DNA of 64,000 bases from Acidiferrimicrobium sp. IK (GCF_025499425.1 NZ_JAIMCB010000002.1:389688-453687); one strand, 5' to 3'; shown: positions 25,495 to 35,057, counted from the stretch's first letter. Program-made: numbers and translations. The notes: generated by a model not told the origin, from the letters alone.

Positions 25495-25892
25495 GCCGGC
25501 TCCTCCTCGACACGACCTTTCTCATCGATGCCAACCGCTCCGGCGGCGAGCTCGATGCGGTCATCGCCGATGACGACGAAGTGGCCATCGCCGCCATCAC
25601 CCTGGCCGAGCTCCTCGTCGGCGTCCAGTTCGCAGACGATGCCCACAGGGCTGCCAGACTCCAGTTCGTCGACGACGTCCAACACGTCGTGCCCGTCGTC
25701 GACTACGACACCAACGTCGCCGCCGCCCACGCCGACCTCCTCGTGGCCACCCGGCGGCAGGGACGACCCCGCGGGGCCCACGACCTCATCATCGCCGCCA
25801 CCGCGACCGCAACTCAGCGGGAGGTAGTCTCAGCCGACATCGCCGCCTTCCGCGACCTACCCGGCGTCGCCGTGCGAACCCACCGGCCCTGA
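25491..25892 (+). CDS. PIN-domain toxin, VapC family
   Basis: A 133-residue PIN ribonuclease. Acidic active-site residues are visible in LLLDTTFLID (D7, D13), ITLAELLVG (E about 40), GAHDLIIAATA (D about 97) and VVSADIAAF. In this family the toxin cleaves tRNA or rRNA when not bound by its antitoxin; the target here is unknown. The GTG start overlaps the antitoxin stop. It ends 50 nt before the convergent recG. Confidence 0.9.
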   Translation: MSRLLLDTTFLIDANRSGGELDAVIADDDEVAIAAITLAELLVGVQFADDAHRAARLQFVDDVQHVVPVVDYDTNVAAAHADLLVATRRQGRPRGAHDLIIAATATATQREVVSADIAAFRDLPGVAVRTHRP

Positions 25893-25942
25893 CGGCCCGG
25901 CGCCATCGTCCTTTGGATCTACGGCCACCTGACGCTCCCGAA

Positions 25943-28123
25943 TCAGCTCTTGAAGAGGAACTCCCGTTCCTCGTCGTCGACGAAGAACCGGATCTCGTCG
26001 GCGAGCTCTTGATGATCGGCGAGGCTCGGGTCGCTGTCGACGATCTCGAAAGCGACCTGCCGGGCCAGCTCCACGGTCTTGCGGTGCCGGCGCAGCGAAG
26101 CCAGCTTGAGGTCGGTCGCCCCCTTTTGACGGGTGCCGAGGATCGTGCCCTCGCCGCGCAGCTCGAGGTCGATCTCGGCCAGCTCGAAGCCGTCGGTGGT
26201 AGCCGCCAGGGCCTTCAGGCGGGCTTCGCCCTCGGGGGTGCTGCCCTCGCCGAGCAGGTAGCACCAGGACCGGTCGGCTCCGCGCCCGACCCGGCCGCGC
26301 AGCTGGTGAAGCTGCGCGATACCGAAGCGGTCGGCGTCCTCGATCACCATGACGGTGGCGTTGGGGACGTCGACGCCGACCTCGATGACGGTGGTGGCGA
26401 CCAGGACGTCGATGTCCCCGGCCCGAAACGACGCCATCACCGCCTCCTTGTCCCGCGCCGGGAGCTGGCCGTGCAGCAGGCCGAGGCGCAGCCCGGTCAG
26501 CTCGGCGGCCACCAGCCTCTCAACCTCCTCGGCCGCGGACCGGGCCTGGATCTTTTCGGAGCCCTCCACCAGGGGGCACACCACGTAGGCCTGCCGGCCG
26601 GCCGCCACCTCGGCCCGGACCCGTTCCCACGCGCCGGCTTCCTCGATCGGGCCCCGGGCCCAGGTGGTGTCGATCGGGGTCCGCCCCGGCGGCAACTCGT
26701 CGAGGACGGTGGTGTCGAGGTCCCCGAACACCGTCATCGCCGCGGTCCGGGGGATCGGTGTGGCGGTCATGACCAGCACGTCTGGGACCGCGGCCGCCTT
26801 GTCACCGCCGGCCTCCGGCTGGCCGCCCTTGCTCCGCAGGGCGGCGCGCTGCTCGACGCCGAAGCGGTGCTGCTCGTCGATGACGATGACCCCGAGGTCA
26901 GAGAAGGCCACCGCGTCGGTGAGCAGGGCATGGGTCCCGATGAGGATGTCGATCTCGCCGGAGCGCAGCCGGGCGTGGAGCGCCCGGCGCTCGGTGGCGG
27001 TCGTGCGGTTGGTCAGCAGCCCCACCGCCAGGTCTCGGTCGGCGAAGAGGCTGCCGTCACCGGCGGGGACCTGCAGCCCGGCGAGGAGGGCCCGCACGCC
27101 GGCCGCGTGCTGCTCGGCGAGCACCTCGGTGGGCGCCATGAACGCGCCTTGGTGGCCGCCTTCGACCGCGGTGAGGAGGGCGGCCACCGCCACGAGGGTC
27201 TTACCGGAGCCGACGTCGCCTTGCAGCAGCCGGTGCATGGGGTGGGGGCCGGCCAGGTCGGCGTCGATCTCCGCCAGAGCCCGCTGCTGGGCTGAGGTCA
27301 GGGGAAAGGGCAGCCGGCTGAGGAAGCGGTGAATCAGGGCCCCGCCGACTTGGTGGCGGATACCGATGGCCTCCCGCTCGATGAGGCGCTTGCGTAGCAC
27401 CAGGATCAGCTGGAGGCGCAGCAGTTCGTCGAAACCCAGCCTGCGCCGGCCCCGCTGGGCCGCGCCCATGTGCTCGGGGAGGTGGGTCTGGTGCAGCGAC
27501 CACGTCCGCTCCGCCAGGTTGTGCTCGGCGCGCACCGCCTCGGGGAGCGGGTCCTCGAGGGTCCCAACGACGTTGGCCAGCGCGTCTTCGACCATGATCC
27601 CGTAGTCCTGACTGGATAGGCCAGCCTTTTCCGACTCCGGGTAGATCGCCACGATGCGACCGGTCCGGTTGCCGATCAGATCCACCAACGGGTTCGTCAT
27701 CTGCAGGCGGCCCTTGTAGCGATCGACCTTGCCGGAGAACACCGCCTCGGTCCCTTCTGGCAGCTGCCGGGCCCGCCACGACTGGTTGAAGAACGTCGCA
27801 CGCAGGTAGCTGCTCCCGTCGAACACGTCGATCTCCACCATCGCCCGCCCGTTGCGGGTCCGGCGCGACGCCACCTTGCGCACCGTCGCCAAGACGGTGG
27901 ACTCCTGGCCTTCGACGATCGTGGCGATGTCCTCGCGCAGGGTCCGGTCGATGTAGCGGCGGGGGTAGTGGGTGACCAGATCGAGCACGGTCCGGATCCC
28001 CACCTGCTCTAGAGCGTCGAACCATTTCGGGTGGGCCTTCACCGACCCGAGCTCGCCGACCCCGACGGCGTCGAGGTCGGCCAGGGTGCTGGCCCGGCCG
28101 GTCGGCGGGCCCGTGGCGCTCAC
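25943..28123 (-). CDS. recG: ATP-dependent DNA helicase RecG
   Basis: A 726-residue branch-migrating helicase that remodels stalled forks and recombination intermediates. The N-terminal wedge/OB domain reads VLATVRKVASRRTRNGRAMV. Helicase motifs are GDVGSGKTLVA (I), VIDEQHRFGV (II), VMTATPIPRT (III), TTVIEVGVDVPNATVM (V) and QLHQLRGRVGRG (VI). The GTG at 28123 overlaps the upstream stop as GTGA; the long upstream extension of the same frame runs through the DAK gene and is not real. Length is normal. Confidence 0.96.
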   Translation of the reverse strand: MSATGPPTGRASTLADLDAVGVGELGSVKAHPKWFDALEQVGIRTVLDLVTHYPRRYIDRTLREDIATIVEGQESTVLATVRKVASRRTRNGRAMVEIDVFDGSSYLRATFFNQSWRARQLPEGTEAVFSGKVDRYKGRLQMTNPLVDLIGNRTGRIVAIYPESEKAGLSSQDYGIMVEDALANVVGTLEDPLPEAVRAEHNLAERTWSLHQTHLPEHMGAAQRGRRRLGFDELLRLQLILVLRKRLIEREAIGIRHQVGGALIHRFLSRLPFPLTSAQQRALAEIDADLAGPHPMHRLLQGDVGSGKTLVAVAALLTAVEGGHQGAFMAPTEVLAEQHAAGVRALLAGLQVPAGDGSLFADRDLAVGLLTNRTTATERRALHARLRSGEIDILIGTHALLTDAVAFSDLGVIVIDEQHRFGVEQRAALRSKGGQPEAGGDKAAAVPDVLVMTATPIPRTAAMTVFGDLDTTVLDELPPGRTPIDTTWARGPIEEAGAWERVRAEVAAGRQAYVVCPLVEGSEKIQARSAAEEVERLVAAELTGLRLGLLHGQLPARDKEAVMASFRAGDIDVLVATTVIEVGVDVPNATVMVIEDADRFGIAQLHQLRGRVGRGADRSWCYLLGEGSTPEGEARLKALAATTDGFELAEIDLELRGEGTILGTRQKGATDLKLASLRRHRKTVELARQVAFEIVDSDPSLADHQELADEIRFFVDDEEREFLFKS

Positions 28124-29772
28124 TCGATCGAGAACAGGTACGGGTAGAGCGGCTGACCGCCTTGGTGGATCTCGGCGGTCATCTCCGGACGGTGCTCGGC
28201 CATCCACTCGGTGATGCGCCGGGTCTCCGCGGCGGCGGCCCCCTCCCCCACGATCAGGGTGGCGATCTCGTGGTGGGCGTCGTCGATGAGCCGGTCGAGC
28301 AGGGCGATGGCGGCCTCGGAGGCGGTGGCACCGACAGCCTCGATCCCACGGCGGGACAGGCCGATGTAGTCGCCGGCCCGGACCGCACCGACCTCGCTCT
28401 CGGTGTCGCGGACCGCGGTGGTGACCTCGCCGGCCACCACCCGCCCGGCGCTGATGGTCATCAGCTCGGCGTTGGCGTCGACGTCTCCCTCGGGGTCGTA
28501 CTCGAGCAGAGCCGCGAAGCCCTCGGGGATGCCACGGGTGGCGACCACCCGCACCGCTTTGCTCGCCTGCGCGGCTGCCGCCTCGGCGACAGGAACGATG
28601 TTTTTGTTGTTGGGGAGGATGATCACCTGCTCGGCGGGGGCCTTGGCGATCGCGTCGAGCAGCTCCGCGGTGGAGGGGTTCATGGTCTGCCCACCGGTGA
28701 CCGTTGTCGTCACGCCGAGCGAGTGGAAGATCCGCCTGATCCCGTCGCCGGTGCAGACCGCCACCACCGCGCACTCGACCGGCTCCACCGGCGGGTCGAC
28801 GTGGGTGCCGGCCGCCGCCTCGCGCACCCAGCGCTCCTCCTCCACCTCCTCCCACAAGTCGGTCACTCGGATCTTGCGCGGGCGACCCACCTCGAGCGCG
28901 GCCTCGATGGCCGCGCCGATGTCCGCGGTGTGGATGTGGCAGTTGTACAGGCCGTCGCCGCCGACCACCACGATCGAGTCGCCGATGCCGGCCCACACGT
29001 CGCGGAACGAGTCGATCGTCGCGTCGGGAGCCTCCAGGAGATACATCACCTCGTAGCGGAGGTCGTCGGGGCCGTCGTCCCCCGCCGGCTCGTCCGGTGA
29101 GCTTTCAGCGGCGGGCGCCGCCGCCCCGGGGACCGACGTGTCGGGCTCGGGGAGCGGCCGGCCGCCTACCACGTGGCACACCGCATCGAAGAGGAGCACC
29201 AGGCCGCTGCCCCCGGAGTCGACGACCCCCGCCTTGGCGAGCACCGGGAGTTGCTCGGGGGTGCGAGCCAGCGCCTCGTAGCTGGCAGAGCGGGCCAGGT
29301 CGGCCAGTTCGAGCAGGTCGTCGGAGGCGGCGGCGTGCACCGCGTCGTCGGCCGCGGCCATCACGGACAGGATCGTGCCCTCCACCGGGTGCTGGACGGC
29401 CTTATAGGCGCCCTGGCGGGCGGCGGAGAGTGCGTCGCGCCACACCGGCCCGTCGATCGAACCGGCGGCGCCGAAGGTGGAGGCCAGCCCCCGGAGGATC
29501 TGCGACAGGATGACCCCGGAGTTGCCTCGCGCCCCCATCAGGGACCCGTGACTGATGGCCTTGGCCACGACGGTCAGGTCGCCGTCGCCGCGCTCGGCCA
29601 CCTCGGCCACCACCGACTCGAGGGTCAGGGCCATGTTGGTCCCGGTGTCGCCGTCGGGCACCGGGTAGACGTTCAGCCTGTTGATGATCTCCTGGTGGGC
29701 CCGCAAGGCGTCTCGGTAGGCGGTCACTATGGCCACGAGGTCACCCGCCGCCAGGCGCTCAAGCGTCTGCAT
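28120..29772 (-). CDS. DAK2-domain fatty acid kinase-like protein (FakA/YloV family)
   Basis: A 550-residue protein with an N-terminal DAK2 nucleotide-binding domain (NVYPVPDGDTGTNMALTLES, SHGSLMGARGNSGVILSQIL, GVVDSGGSGLVLLFDA). A middle linker and a DegV-related C-terminal region follow (VTGGQTMNPSTAELL, IILPNNKNIVPVAEAA). In Firmicutes such a protein phosphorylates fatty acids bound to FakB. No FakB is in this window, so substrate is inference. It is coupled to recG by a 4-nt overlap. TAGCAT ends 6 nt before the ATG, so it looks leaderless. Confidence 0.9.
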   Translation of the reverse strand: MQTLERLAAGDLVAIVTAYRDALRAHQEIINRLNVYPVPDGDTGTNMALTLESVVAEVAERGDGDLTVVAKAISHGSLMGARGNSGVILSQILRGLASTFGAAGSIDGPVWRDALSAARQGAYKAVQHPVEGTILSVMAAADDAVHAAASDDLLELADLARSASYEALARTPEQLPVLAKAGVVDSGGSGLVLLFDAVCHVVGGRPLPEPDTSVPGAAAPAAESSPDEPAGDDGPDDLRYEVMYLLEAPDATIDSFRDVWAGIGDSIVVVGGDGLYNCHIHTADIGAAIEAALEVGRPRKIRVTDLWEEVEEERWVREAAAGTHVDPPVEPVECAVVAVCTGDGIRRIFHSLGVTTTVTGGQTMNPSTAELLDAIAKAPAEQVIILPNNKNIVPVAEAAAAQASKAVRVVATRGIPEGFAALLEYDPEGDVDANAELMTISAGRVVAGEVTTAVRDTESEVGAVRAGDYIGLSRRGIEAVGATASEAAIALLDRLIDDAHHEIATLIVGEGAAAAETRRITEWMAEHRPEMTAEIHQGGQPLYPYLFSIE

Positions 29773-29778
29773 GACGGG

Positions 29779-29784
29779 ATGCTA
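29779..29784 (-). promoter_or_regulatory. -10 element TAGCAT for the DAK-recG operon
   Basis: TAGCAT on the minus strand ends 6 nt before the ATG at 29772. It lies in the 81-nt divergent gap shared with rpmB. Confidence 0.5.
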
Positions 29785-29853
29785 ACCTCGTCGGTCGGTC
29801 CTGAGGCTCACTGGAGTGAGCCGCACGACGTCCTAAAGAGAGGTTGTCCCGTC

Positions 29854-30048
29854 ATGGCAGCGGTCTGTGAGGTGTGCGGCAAGCACCCCTCGTTCGGAAT
29901 GAGCATCAGTCACTCCCACCGGCGCACCAAGCGTCGTTGGAATCCAAACATCCAGCGCATCCGGGCCATGGTCAACGGCAGCCCGAGACGGGTCCACGTG
30001 TGCACGTCTTGCATCCGGGCCGGCAAGATCCAAAAGGTCGTGCGCTAG
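29854..30048 (+). CDS. rpmB: 50S ribosomal protein L28
   Basis: A 64-residue L28 starting MAAVCEVCGKHPSFGMSISH from the ATG at 29854. The zinc-binding cysteines CEVC and CTSC are present, so this is the zinc-dependent form. SHRRTKRRWNPNIQ is the family core. AAAGAGAGG about 11 nt upstream is a good ribosome binding site. It is divergent from the DAK-recG operon and followed by a strong hairpin. Confidence 0.96.
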   Translation: MAAVCEVCGKHPSFGMSISHSHRRTKRRWNPNIQRIRAMVNGSPRRVHVCTSCIRAGKIQKVVR

Positions 30049-30076
30049 CCCTAACCGGCGACGATGACCAGGCATG

Positions 30077-30101
30077 AGACGCCCGCCTCCGGCGGGCGTC
30101 T
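30077..30101 (+). terminator. Hairpin terminator after rpmB
   Basis: A perfect 11-bp stem, AGACGCCCGCC pairing with GGCGGGCGTCT around a TCC loop, 29 nt after the rpmB stop. No T-tract follows, as is usual in high-GC Actinobacteria. It could also stop transcripts from the convergent gene at 30200. Confidence 0.7.
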
Positions 30102-30199
30102 GGCGCGCCTGGGCCGACGCTGGGGCGCCGTTCGGATGGGGCTAATCGCTGCGGTGTGCAGTGTGGGCGGCGTGGGGCGTGCGGTGTGGAGCCTGAGGT

Positions 30200-32080
30200 T
30201 CAGGCGCCGCCCTGGCGCGACGACAGCAGCGAGTAGACGTCCTCGCTGCGGAAACGCAGGTGGCCCCCGATGGTCCGCAGGCTCGGGAGCTTGCCGGCGG
30301 CCGCCCAGTTGATCACCGTGCGCTCGGTGACGTCGAAGAGGACGGCGACCTCGTGGCTGCGCAGGAGCTGCTGGCCGTCGGGCAGCGACAGGTTGCGTCG
30401 GCCGCCGCCGGCCGGTCGCTCGAGGGGCCGGACGCCGCTCCAACCGGTGGGGGCGGCCGGCGGGGCGGCCGCCGGCGCGGGCCGGCGGACCTGGAGGAGT
30501 TGGACGGTCAGCTGGCGTGCGGCCGCGGTCAGGGCCCGCTGCTCCCGTCGGGTGACCTGGCGCAGCCACCGGTCCACCAGGCTGAACACCGCGATCACCG
30601 CACCGTCTTGATCGCGCAGGGCGATGCCGTACGCCCAGCGCAGCGACATCGGGCGCTGGGCGAGCGGCCCGCGGGACAGCTCGGGGTGGGTGCCCATGTC
30701 GGGGATCTCCACTGCCTCTCGCCGGCTGGCGATGGTCGTCCAGAGCAACGGATCGTTGAGTCCGTCGCGCTGGTCGAGGCCGTGGGCCAGGGCGCTCCAC
30801 TTGCCGCCGGGTTGGACCACCGCGAGGACAGCCCCGGTCGACTGGGCAGCCAGGGCGCCGAGCAGCAGGAGGTCGGCGAACGCCTGACCTGCGGCGGCCT
30901 GCCCGGCGGCGCTGTGGCCGTTGGAGAGCATGGAAGGGGCGGCCGGCGGCACCGGCGCCGGCAGCGGGGCCAGGGACGGGCGCGCCCCGGCGTCGGCGGG
31001 ACGGGAGTCAACCGGGCTGGGAGCTGCGGTCTCCGGCAGAGCGGCGCGGGGGGCCGGGCGGGTCGGCCGGCCGGGGCGCAGGATGTGCTGGCGGAGGTGG
31101 TCGCGGGCTTCGCCGATCATCGTGGCGGCCGTCGACATGGTGGAAGGCAGTGCGGAGGAGACCGCGTCGAGCAACCCGACGACGTGGACGTCACGGACCT
31201 GGGTGCGGTCCGGACCGGACAGCTCGTCGTCGAGCCAGTCGAGCAGGACCGTGACGTCGCCGGCCCACAGCGAGGCGGCCAGCAGATCGCCCACGGCGCG
31301 CACCGTCGTCTGGGCCCAGGCCTCGTCGGGCCCGCCGGTCCCGGCGGCGGCCATGGTGACCGCCGGCCACGCGGCACGCACCAGCGCGGCGTCTTGTGGC
31401 TCCTCGACGTTCATGGCCAGCGCGCCCCCGGCCTGGTGCCACCGGGCGAGCATGGTCAGCATGCCGGCAGGGTCGGGCGCCCACGCGGTAGCCCCGATCC
31501 GGGCAGCCCGATGGCCGTCGGCGCCGTAGGCCGGCCCGCACGCGAGGACCGGCACGCCCACCGCGCCGGCGGTCGCGGCCAGGGCGGCGATGGCGGGCAG
31601 GGACCGTGCGTCGTCGCAGGCGAGCACCAGGGCCAGCGGCGCCAGCGAGCGGAGGTGGCGGGCGAGGGACTCGACGTCGTCGACTGGCGCGATGAGCTGC
31701 GCCGGGTGGCCGGTCGCGAGGAGGGATTCGTAGGCGCCGTCGGCGTCCAGGCTGGTCGTCGCCGACGGCGCGGCCACCACGACCGGCCGGCGGGTGACCC
31801 CGGCCGGCGGCGCCACCGCGGGCTCCCCGGCGCGGATCAGGGCCCTGCGGGCCAGCGCGATGCCGGCGGAGAGGGCTGCGGCGTCGAGCTCACCAGCGCG
31901 GTAGCGGCGCTGCAGCAGCCGCGCCGCTGGAAGCAACGTCGCGCCTATGACCTCCGCGGGGCCTTCGGCGCTGCGCAGCCGCCCGAGCCTTTCGAACACG
32001 GCCGGGGCATCCTGGCTGGCCAGGAGGTCAGCGATGATCTCGGCGTGTTCGGTTGTCGACTCGTGGGTGTCCGCCTGCAT
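30200..32080 (-). CDS. Multidomain regulator: B12-binding-cap-like, GAF, and C-terminal BldC/MerR-type HTH
   Basis: A 626-residue protein with three parts. Residues about 1-225 look like a MerR/CarH-style cobalamin module: a helical cap (AEVIGATLLPAARLLQRRY) and a Rossmann-like half (RRPVVVAAPS to GAVGVPVLACGPAYG). The DxHxxG cobalamin motif and the cap EH pair are missing, so B12 binding is doubtful. A Pro/Ala linker is followed by a GAF-like domain (about 395-525). The last 55 residues, HEVAVLFDVTERTVINWA then GKLPSLRTIGGHLRF, match the BldC/excisionase winged HTH. The order is inverted relative to CarH, where DNA binding is N-terminal. Ligand and targets are unknown. Confidence 0.75.
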   Translation of the reverse strand: MQADTHESTTEHAEIIADLLASQDAPAVFERLGRLRSAEGPAEVIGATLLPAARLLQRRYRAGELDAAALSAGIALARRALIRAGEPAVAPPAGVTRRPVVVAAPSATTSLDADGAYESLLATGHPAQLIAPVDDVESLARHLRSLAPLALVLACDDARSLPAIAALAATAGAVGVPVLACGPAYGADGHRAARIGATAWAPDPAGMLTMLARWHQAGGALAMNVEEPQDAALVRAAWPAVTMAAAGTGGPDEAWAQTTVRAVGDLLAASLWAGDVTVLLDWLDDELSGPDRTQVRDVHVVGLLDAVSSALPSTMSTAATMIGEARDHLRQHILRPGRPTRPAPRAALPETAAPSPVDSRPADAGARPSLAPLPAPVPPAAPSMLSNGHSAAGQAAAGQAFADLLLLGALAAQSTGAVLAVVQPGGKWSALAHGLDQRDGLNDPLLWTTIASRREAVEIPDMGTHPELSRGPLAQRPMSLRWAYGIALRDQDGAVIAVFSLVDRWLRQVTRREQRALTAAARQLTVQLLQVRRPAPAAAPPAAPTGWSGVRPLERPAGGGRRNLSLPDGQQLLRSHEVAVLFDVTERTVINWAAAGKLPSLRTIGGHLRFRSEDVYSLLSSRQGGA

Positions 32081-32095
32081 ATGTTCGGTGGTCGG

Positions 32096-33064
32096 CTACC
32101 CCGGCTTCGCACTTGAGGGAAATCTCGGCATTTGCCACTCGTGTTGCCACCCGGCGGGAGGCAGTGCAGAGCCCTTGAAGGTCCGGGTCCCTGGATCGGC
32201 AACGACCCGGCCGACCACGCTCGGCGCTGGCAACCCACCGAACGCGGTCCTCACCGCGTCGGCGTCGGGAGCGGAGAAGATCAGCTGGTAATCCTCGCCC
32301 CCTCCGACGGCCTCCTCGAGCGTGGCCGCGGGTGCTATCGGCAGGCCGGTCAGCTCGAAGCCGACGCCGGAGCGGTCGGCGAGGTGACCCAGGTCGGCGG
32401 CGAAGCCGTCGGACACGTCGATCATCGCGGTGGCCCCCGCCCGGCGGGCGGCCCGGCCCTCCGCCAGGAGCGGCACCGGCCTGGCGTGGGCCCGGACGGC
32501 TGCGGCCTCGCCGGGCTCGAGGTCCCCCGCTGCCGGTCCGGCCCCGCGGGCGTGCCCGGCGCGGAGAAGGCGGAGGCCTGCTGCGGCCGCGCCGAGGGGG
32601 CCGGTGACCCAGAGGTCGTCGCCCGGTCGAGCGCCGCTGCGCAGCACCGGATCGCCTTCGACGGTCCCGGTCACCGCCACGGTGACGACGAGTACCGGGC
32701 CGTTGGTCAAGTCGCCGCCGACCACCGGGCAGCAGTACAGGCGGGCGGCGTCGCCGATGCCGCGGTAGAGGGCGTCGAGGTCGCTGTCCCCCGGGCCGCT
32801 CACCGTGACCAACGCGTGCCCCGGCTCCCCGCCCATGGCCGCCAGGTCGCTGAGGTTGGCGGTCATGGCCTTCCACCCCAGGTCGTCCACCCCAGTGAGG
32901 GAAAGGTCGGCGTGGACCCCGGCGACGACGGTGTCCGCGGCGAGGAGCAGCCAGCCGTCGCGGCCGTGAACGACCGCAGCGTCGTCGCCGATCCACGTCT
33001 CTCCTGCCGCCGGGACGGGAAGGCTGGCGGCGATCCTCTCGATGGCGCTGAACTCGCCCCTCAA
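32096..33064 (-). CDS. thiL: Thiamine-monophosphate kinase
   Basis: A 322-residue ATP-dependent kinase making thiamine diphosphate. Seen: IGDDAAVV, LLLAADTVVAGVHADLSL, GWKAMTANLSDLAAMGG and GGDLTNGP near the N-terminus, and MIDVSDGFAADLGHLAD and GGGEDYQLIF later. All are ThiL motifs for ATP and TMP binding. The start is a TTG at 33064 with no clear ribosome site, so the exact N-terminus is not certain. It may be transcribed divergently from pckG out of the 173-nt gap. Confidence 0.93.
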   Translation of the reverse strand: MRGEFSAIERIAASLPVPAAGETWIGDDAAVVHGRDGWLLLAADTVVAGVHADLSLTGVDDLGWKAMTANLSDLAAMGGEPGHALVTVSGPGDSDLDALYRGIGDAARLYCCPVVGGDLTNGPVLVVTVAVTGTVEGDPVLRSGARPGDDLWVTGPLGAAAAGLRLLRAGHARGAGPAAGDLEPGEAAAVRAHARPVPLLAEGRAARRAGATAMIDVSDGFAADLGHLADRSGVGFELTGLPIAPAATLEEAVGGGEDYQLIFSAPDADAVRTAFGGLPAPSVVGRVVADPGTRTFKGSALPPAGWQHEWQMPRFPSSAKPG

Positions 33065-33237
33065 AGAGGTGATCCGATACGGTGACCCACCAGGTCAGCG
33101 TAGGCAGCCGGCGACGAGTTCAAGGGCACGTACGAGCTGGGTGGGCAGCGCCCAAAGCGTCCGTTCCCCTGGAGGCGATGGCGGGTACAAGCGCTGAGAC
33201 CGAGTCAGGACCGCCAGATCAAGGAGACCGTCCGACT
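33065..33237. other. Divergent thiL-pckG intergenic region
   Basis: 173 bases. TACGGT at 33078-33083 on the plus strand is a possible -10 for pckG, which would give a leader of about 150 nt. No recognised riboswitch or strong hairpin was found by eye. AAGGAGA at 33221-33227 is the pckG ribosome binding site. Confidence 0.4.
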
Positions 33238-35040
33238 GTGACTTCGCCGACCCCCCTCACCGACAACGCGGCTCTGCTCGCCTGGGTAGACGACTGGGCC
33301 GAGCTGCTCGGTCCGGATCGCGTCGAGTGGTGCGACGGCTCTGCCGAGGAGTACGACGCGCTGTGCCAGCAGCTGGTCGACGCCGGGACCTTCACCCGGC
33401 TGTCGGACGCCAAGCGGCCCAACAGCTACTGGGCCACCTCCGATCCCGGTGACGTCGCTCGGGTCGAGGACCGCACGTTCATCTGCTCCGAGAAGGAGGA
33501 GGACGCCGGCGCCACCAACAACTGGAAGGCACCGGCAGAAATGAAGGCGTCGATGCGCGACCTGTACCGCGGGTCGATGAAGGGGCGCACGCTTTATGTC
33601 GTTCCGTTCTCGATGGGCCCGCTCGGCTCTCCGATCGCGCACGTCGGCGTGCAGCTGACCGATTCGGCGTATGTCGCGGTGTCCATGCGGATCATGACCC
33701 GCATGGGCCGCGGGGCGCTGGAGGTCCTCGGGTCCGACGGCCAGTTCGTGCCTTGCGTCCACTCCCTCGGTGCTCCGCTGGAGCCCGGCCAAGCCGACAG
33801 TTCGTGGCCGTGCAACCCCGACAACAAGTACATCGTGCACTTCCCCGAGACCCGGGAGATCTGGTCCTACGGCTCCGGCTACGGAGGCAACGCCCTGCTC
33901 GGCAAGAAGTGCTTCGCCCTGCGCATCGCCTCGGTCATGGCCCGAGACGACGGCTGGCTGGCGGAGCACATGCTGATCGTGAAGCTGACCTCGCCCGACG
34001 GTGAGGTCCGCTACATCACCGGGGCGTTCCCCTCGGCGTGCGGCAAGACCAACCTGGCGATGCTCATCCCGACCCTCCCCGGCTGGAAGGTCGAGACCGT
34101 CGGCGACGACATCTGCTGGATGAAGTTCGACGAGGAGGGCGTGCTTCGGGCCATCAACCCCGAGAACGGGTTCTTCGGCGTGGCGCCTGGCACCAACGAC
34201 AAGACCAACCGCAACGCCATGCTGACCCTCTCGGGCAATGTCATCTTCACCAACACGGCGCTGACCGACGACGGTGACGTGTGGTGGGAGGGTATGACCA
34301 AAGTGCCGCCCGCCCACCTGACCGACTGGAAGCGCCAGGACTGGACTCCCGAGTCGGGCACGCCGGCGTCGCACCCCAACGCCCGGTTCACCGCTCCTGC
34401 CTCACAGGATCCGGCGATCGCCACCGAATGGGAGGATCCCCGCGGCGTGCCGATCTCGGCGATCCTCTTCGGCGGGCGCCGTTCGACGGTGGTGCCGTTG
34501 GTCACCGAGGCGTTCGACTGGAAGCACGGCGTGTTCCTCGGCTCGCTGATGGCCTCGGAGACGACCGCGGCGGCAGCCGGGGCGGTGGGCAAGCTCCGCC
34601 GCGACCCCTTCGCCATGCTGCCGTTTTGCGGCTACAACATGGCCGACTACTTCGCTCACTGGCTGCGGGTGGGCGAGGCCACCGACCCGGCCAAGCTGCC
34701 CAAGCTGTTCTACGTGAACTGGTTCCGCAAGGGCGCCGACGGCTCGTTCCTGTGGCCCGGCTTCGGGGACAACAGCCGGGTGCTCGAGTGGATCTTCGAG
34801 CGCTGCGCCGGCCGGGGCGACGCGACCGAGACGCCTATCGGCTACATCCCGACCGCGTCGGCGATCCCGACCGAGGGGATGGACATCACCCCGGAGGCGA
34901 TGGCGGAGCTGCTGCGCGTCGACGTGGAGGGCTGGAGGGCGGAGGTGCCGCTCATCGCAGAGCACTACGAAAGCCTCGGCGAGCATGTCCCTGACGAGCT
35001 TCACCAAGAGTTGGCCGCCCTGGAAAAGCGGCTGGCGTAG
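33238..35040 (+). CDS. pckG: Phosphoenolpyruvate carboxykinase (GTP)
   Basis: A 600-residue GTP-dependent PEPCK converting oxaloacetate and GTP to PEP, CO2 and GDP at the junction of the TCA cycle and gluconeogenesis. The catalytic P-loop is [20 protein letters not shown] with the hyper-reactive cysteine. [20 protein letters not shown] and RRSTVVPLV are further family signatures. The GTG at 33238 is chosen because AAGGAGA lies 10 nt upstream and the start [17 protein letters not shown] matches the family; longer in-frame starts do not. It is followed after 17 nt by an AsnC-type sensor domain. Confidence 0.96.
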   Translation: MTSPTPLTDNAALLAWVDDWAELLGPDRVEWCDGSAEEYDALCQQLVDAGTFTRLSDAKRPNSYWATSDPGDVARVEDRTFICSEKEEDAGATNNWKAPAEMKASMRDLYRGSMKGRTLYVVPFSMGPLGSPIAHVGVQLTDSAYVAVSMRIMTRMGRGALEVLGSDGQFVPCVHSLGAPLEPGQADSSWPCNPDNKYIVHFPETREIWSYGSGYGGNALLGKKCFALRIASVMARDDGWLAEHMLIVKLTSPDGEVRYITGAFPSACGKTNLAMLIPTLPGWKVETVGDDICWMKFDEEGVLRAINPENGFFGVAPGTNDKTNRNAMLTLSGNVIFTNTALTDDGDVWWEGMTKVPPAHLTDWKRQDWTPESGTPASHPNARFTAPASQDPAIATEWEDPRGVPISAILFGGRRSTVVPLVTEAFDWKHGVFLGSLMASETTAAAAGAVGKLRRDPFAMLPFCGYNMADYFAHWLRVGEATDPAKLPKLFYVNWFRKGADGSFLWPGFGDNSRVLEWIFERCAGRGDATETPIGYIPTASAIPTEGMDITPEAMAELLRVDVEGWRAEVPLIAEHYESLGEHVPDELHQELAALEKRLA

Positions 35041-35057
35041 CGGCAGGGAGAGCGGAC

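Noticed and set aside
33065..33237. Riboswitch upstream of pckG or thiL
   Set aside because: No TPP (THI-box) or other known conserved core was recognised by eye.
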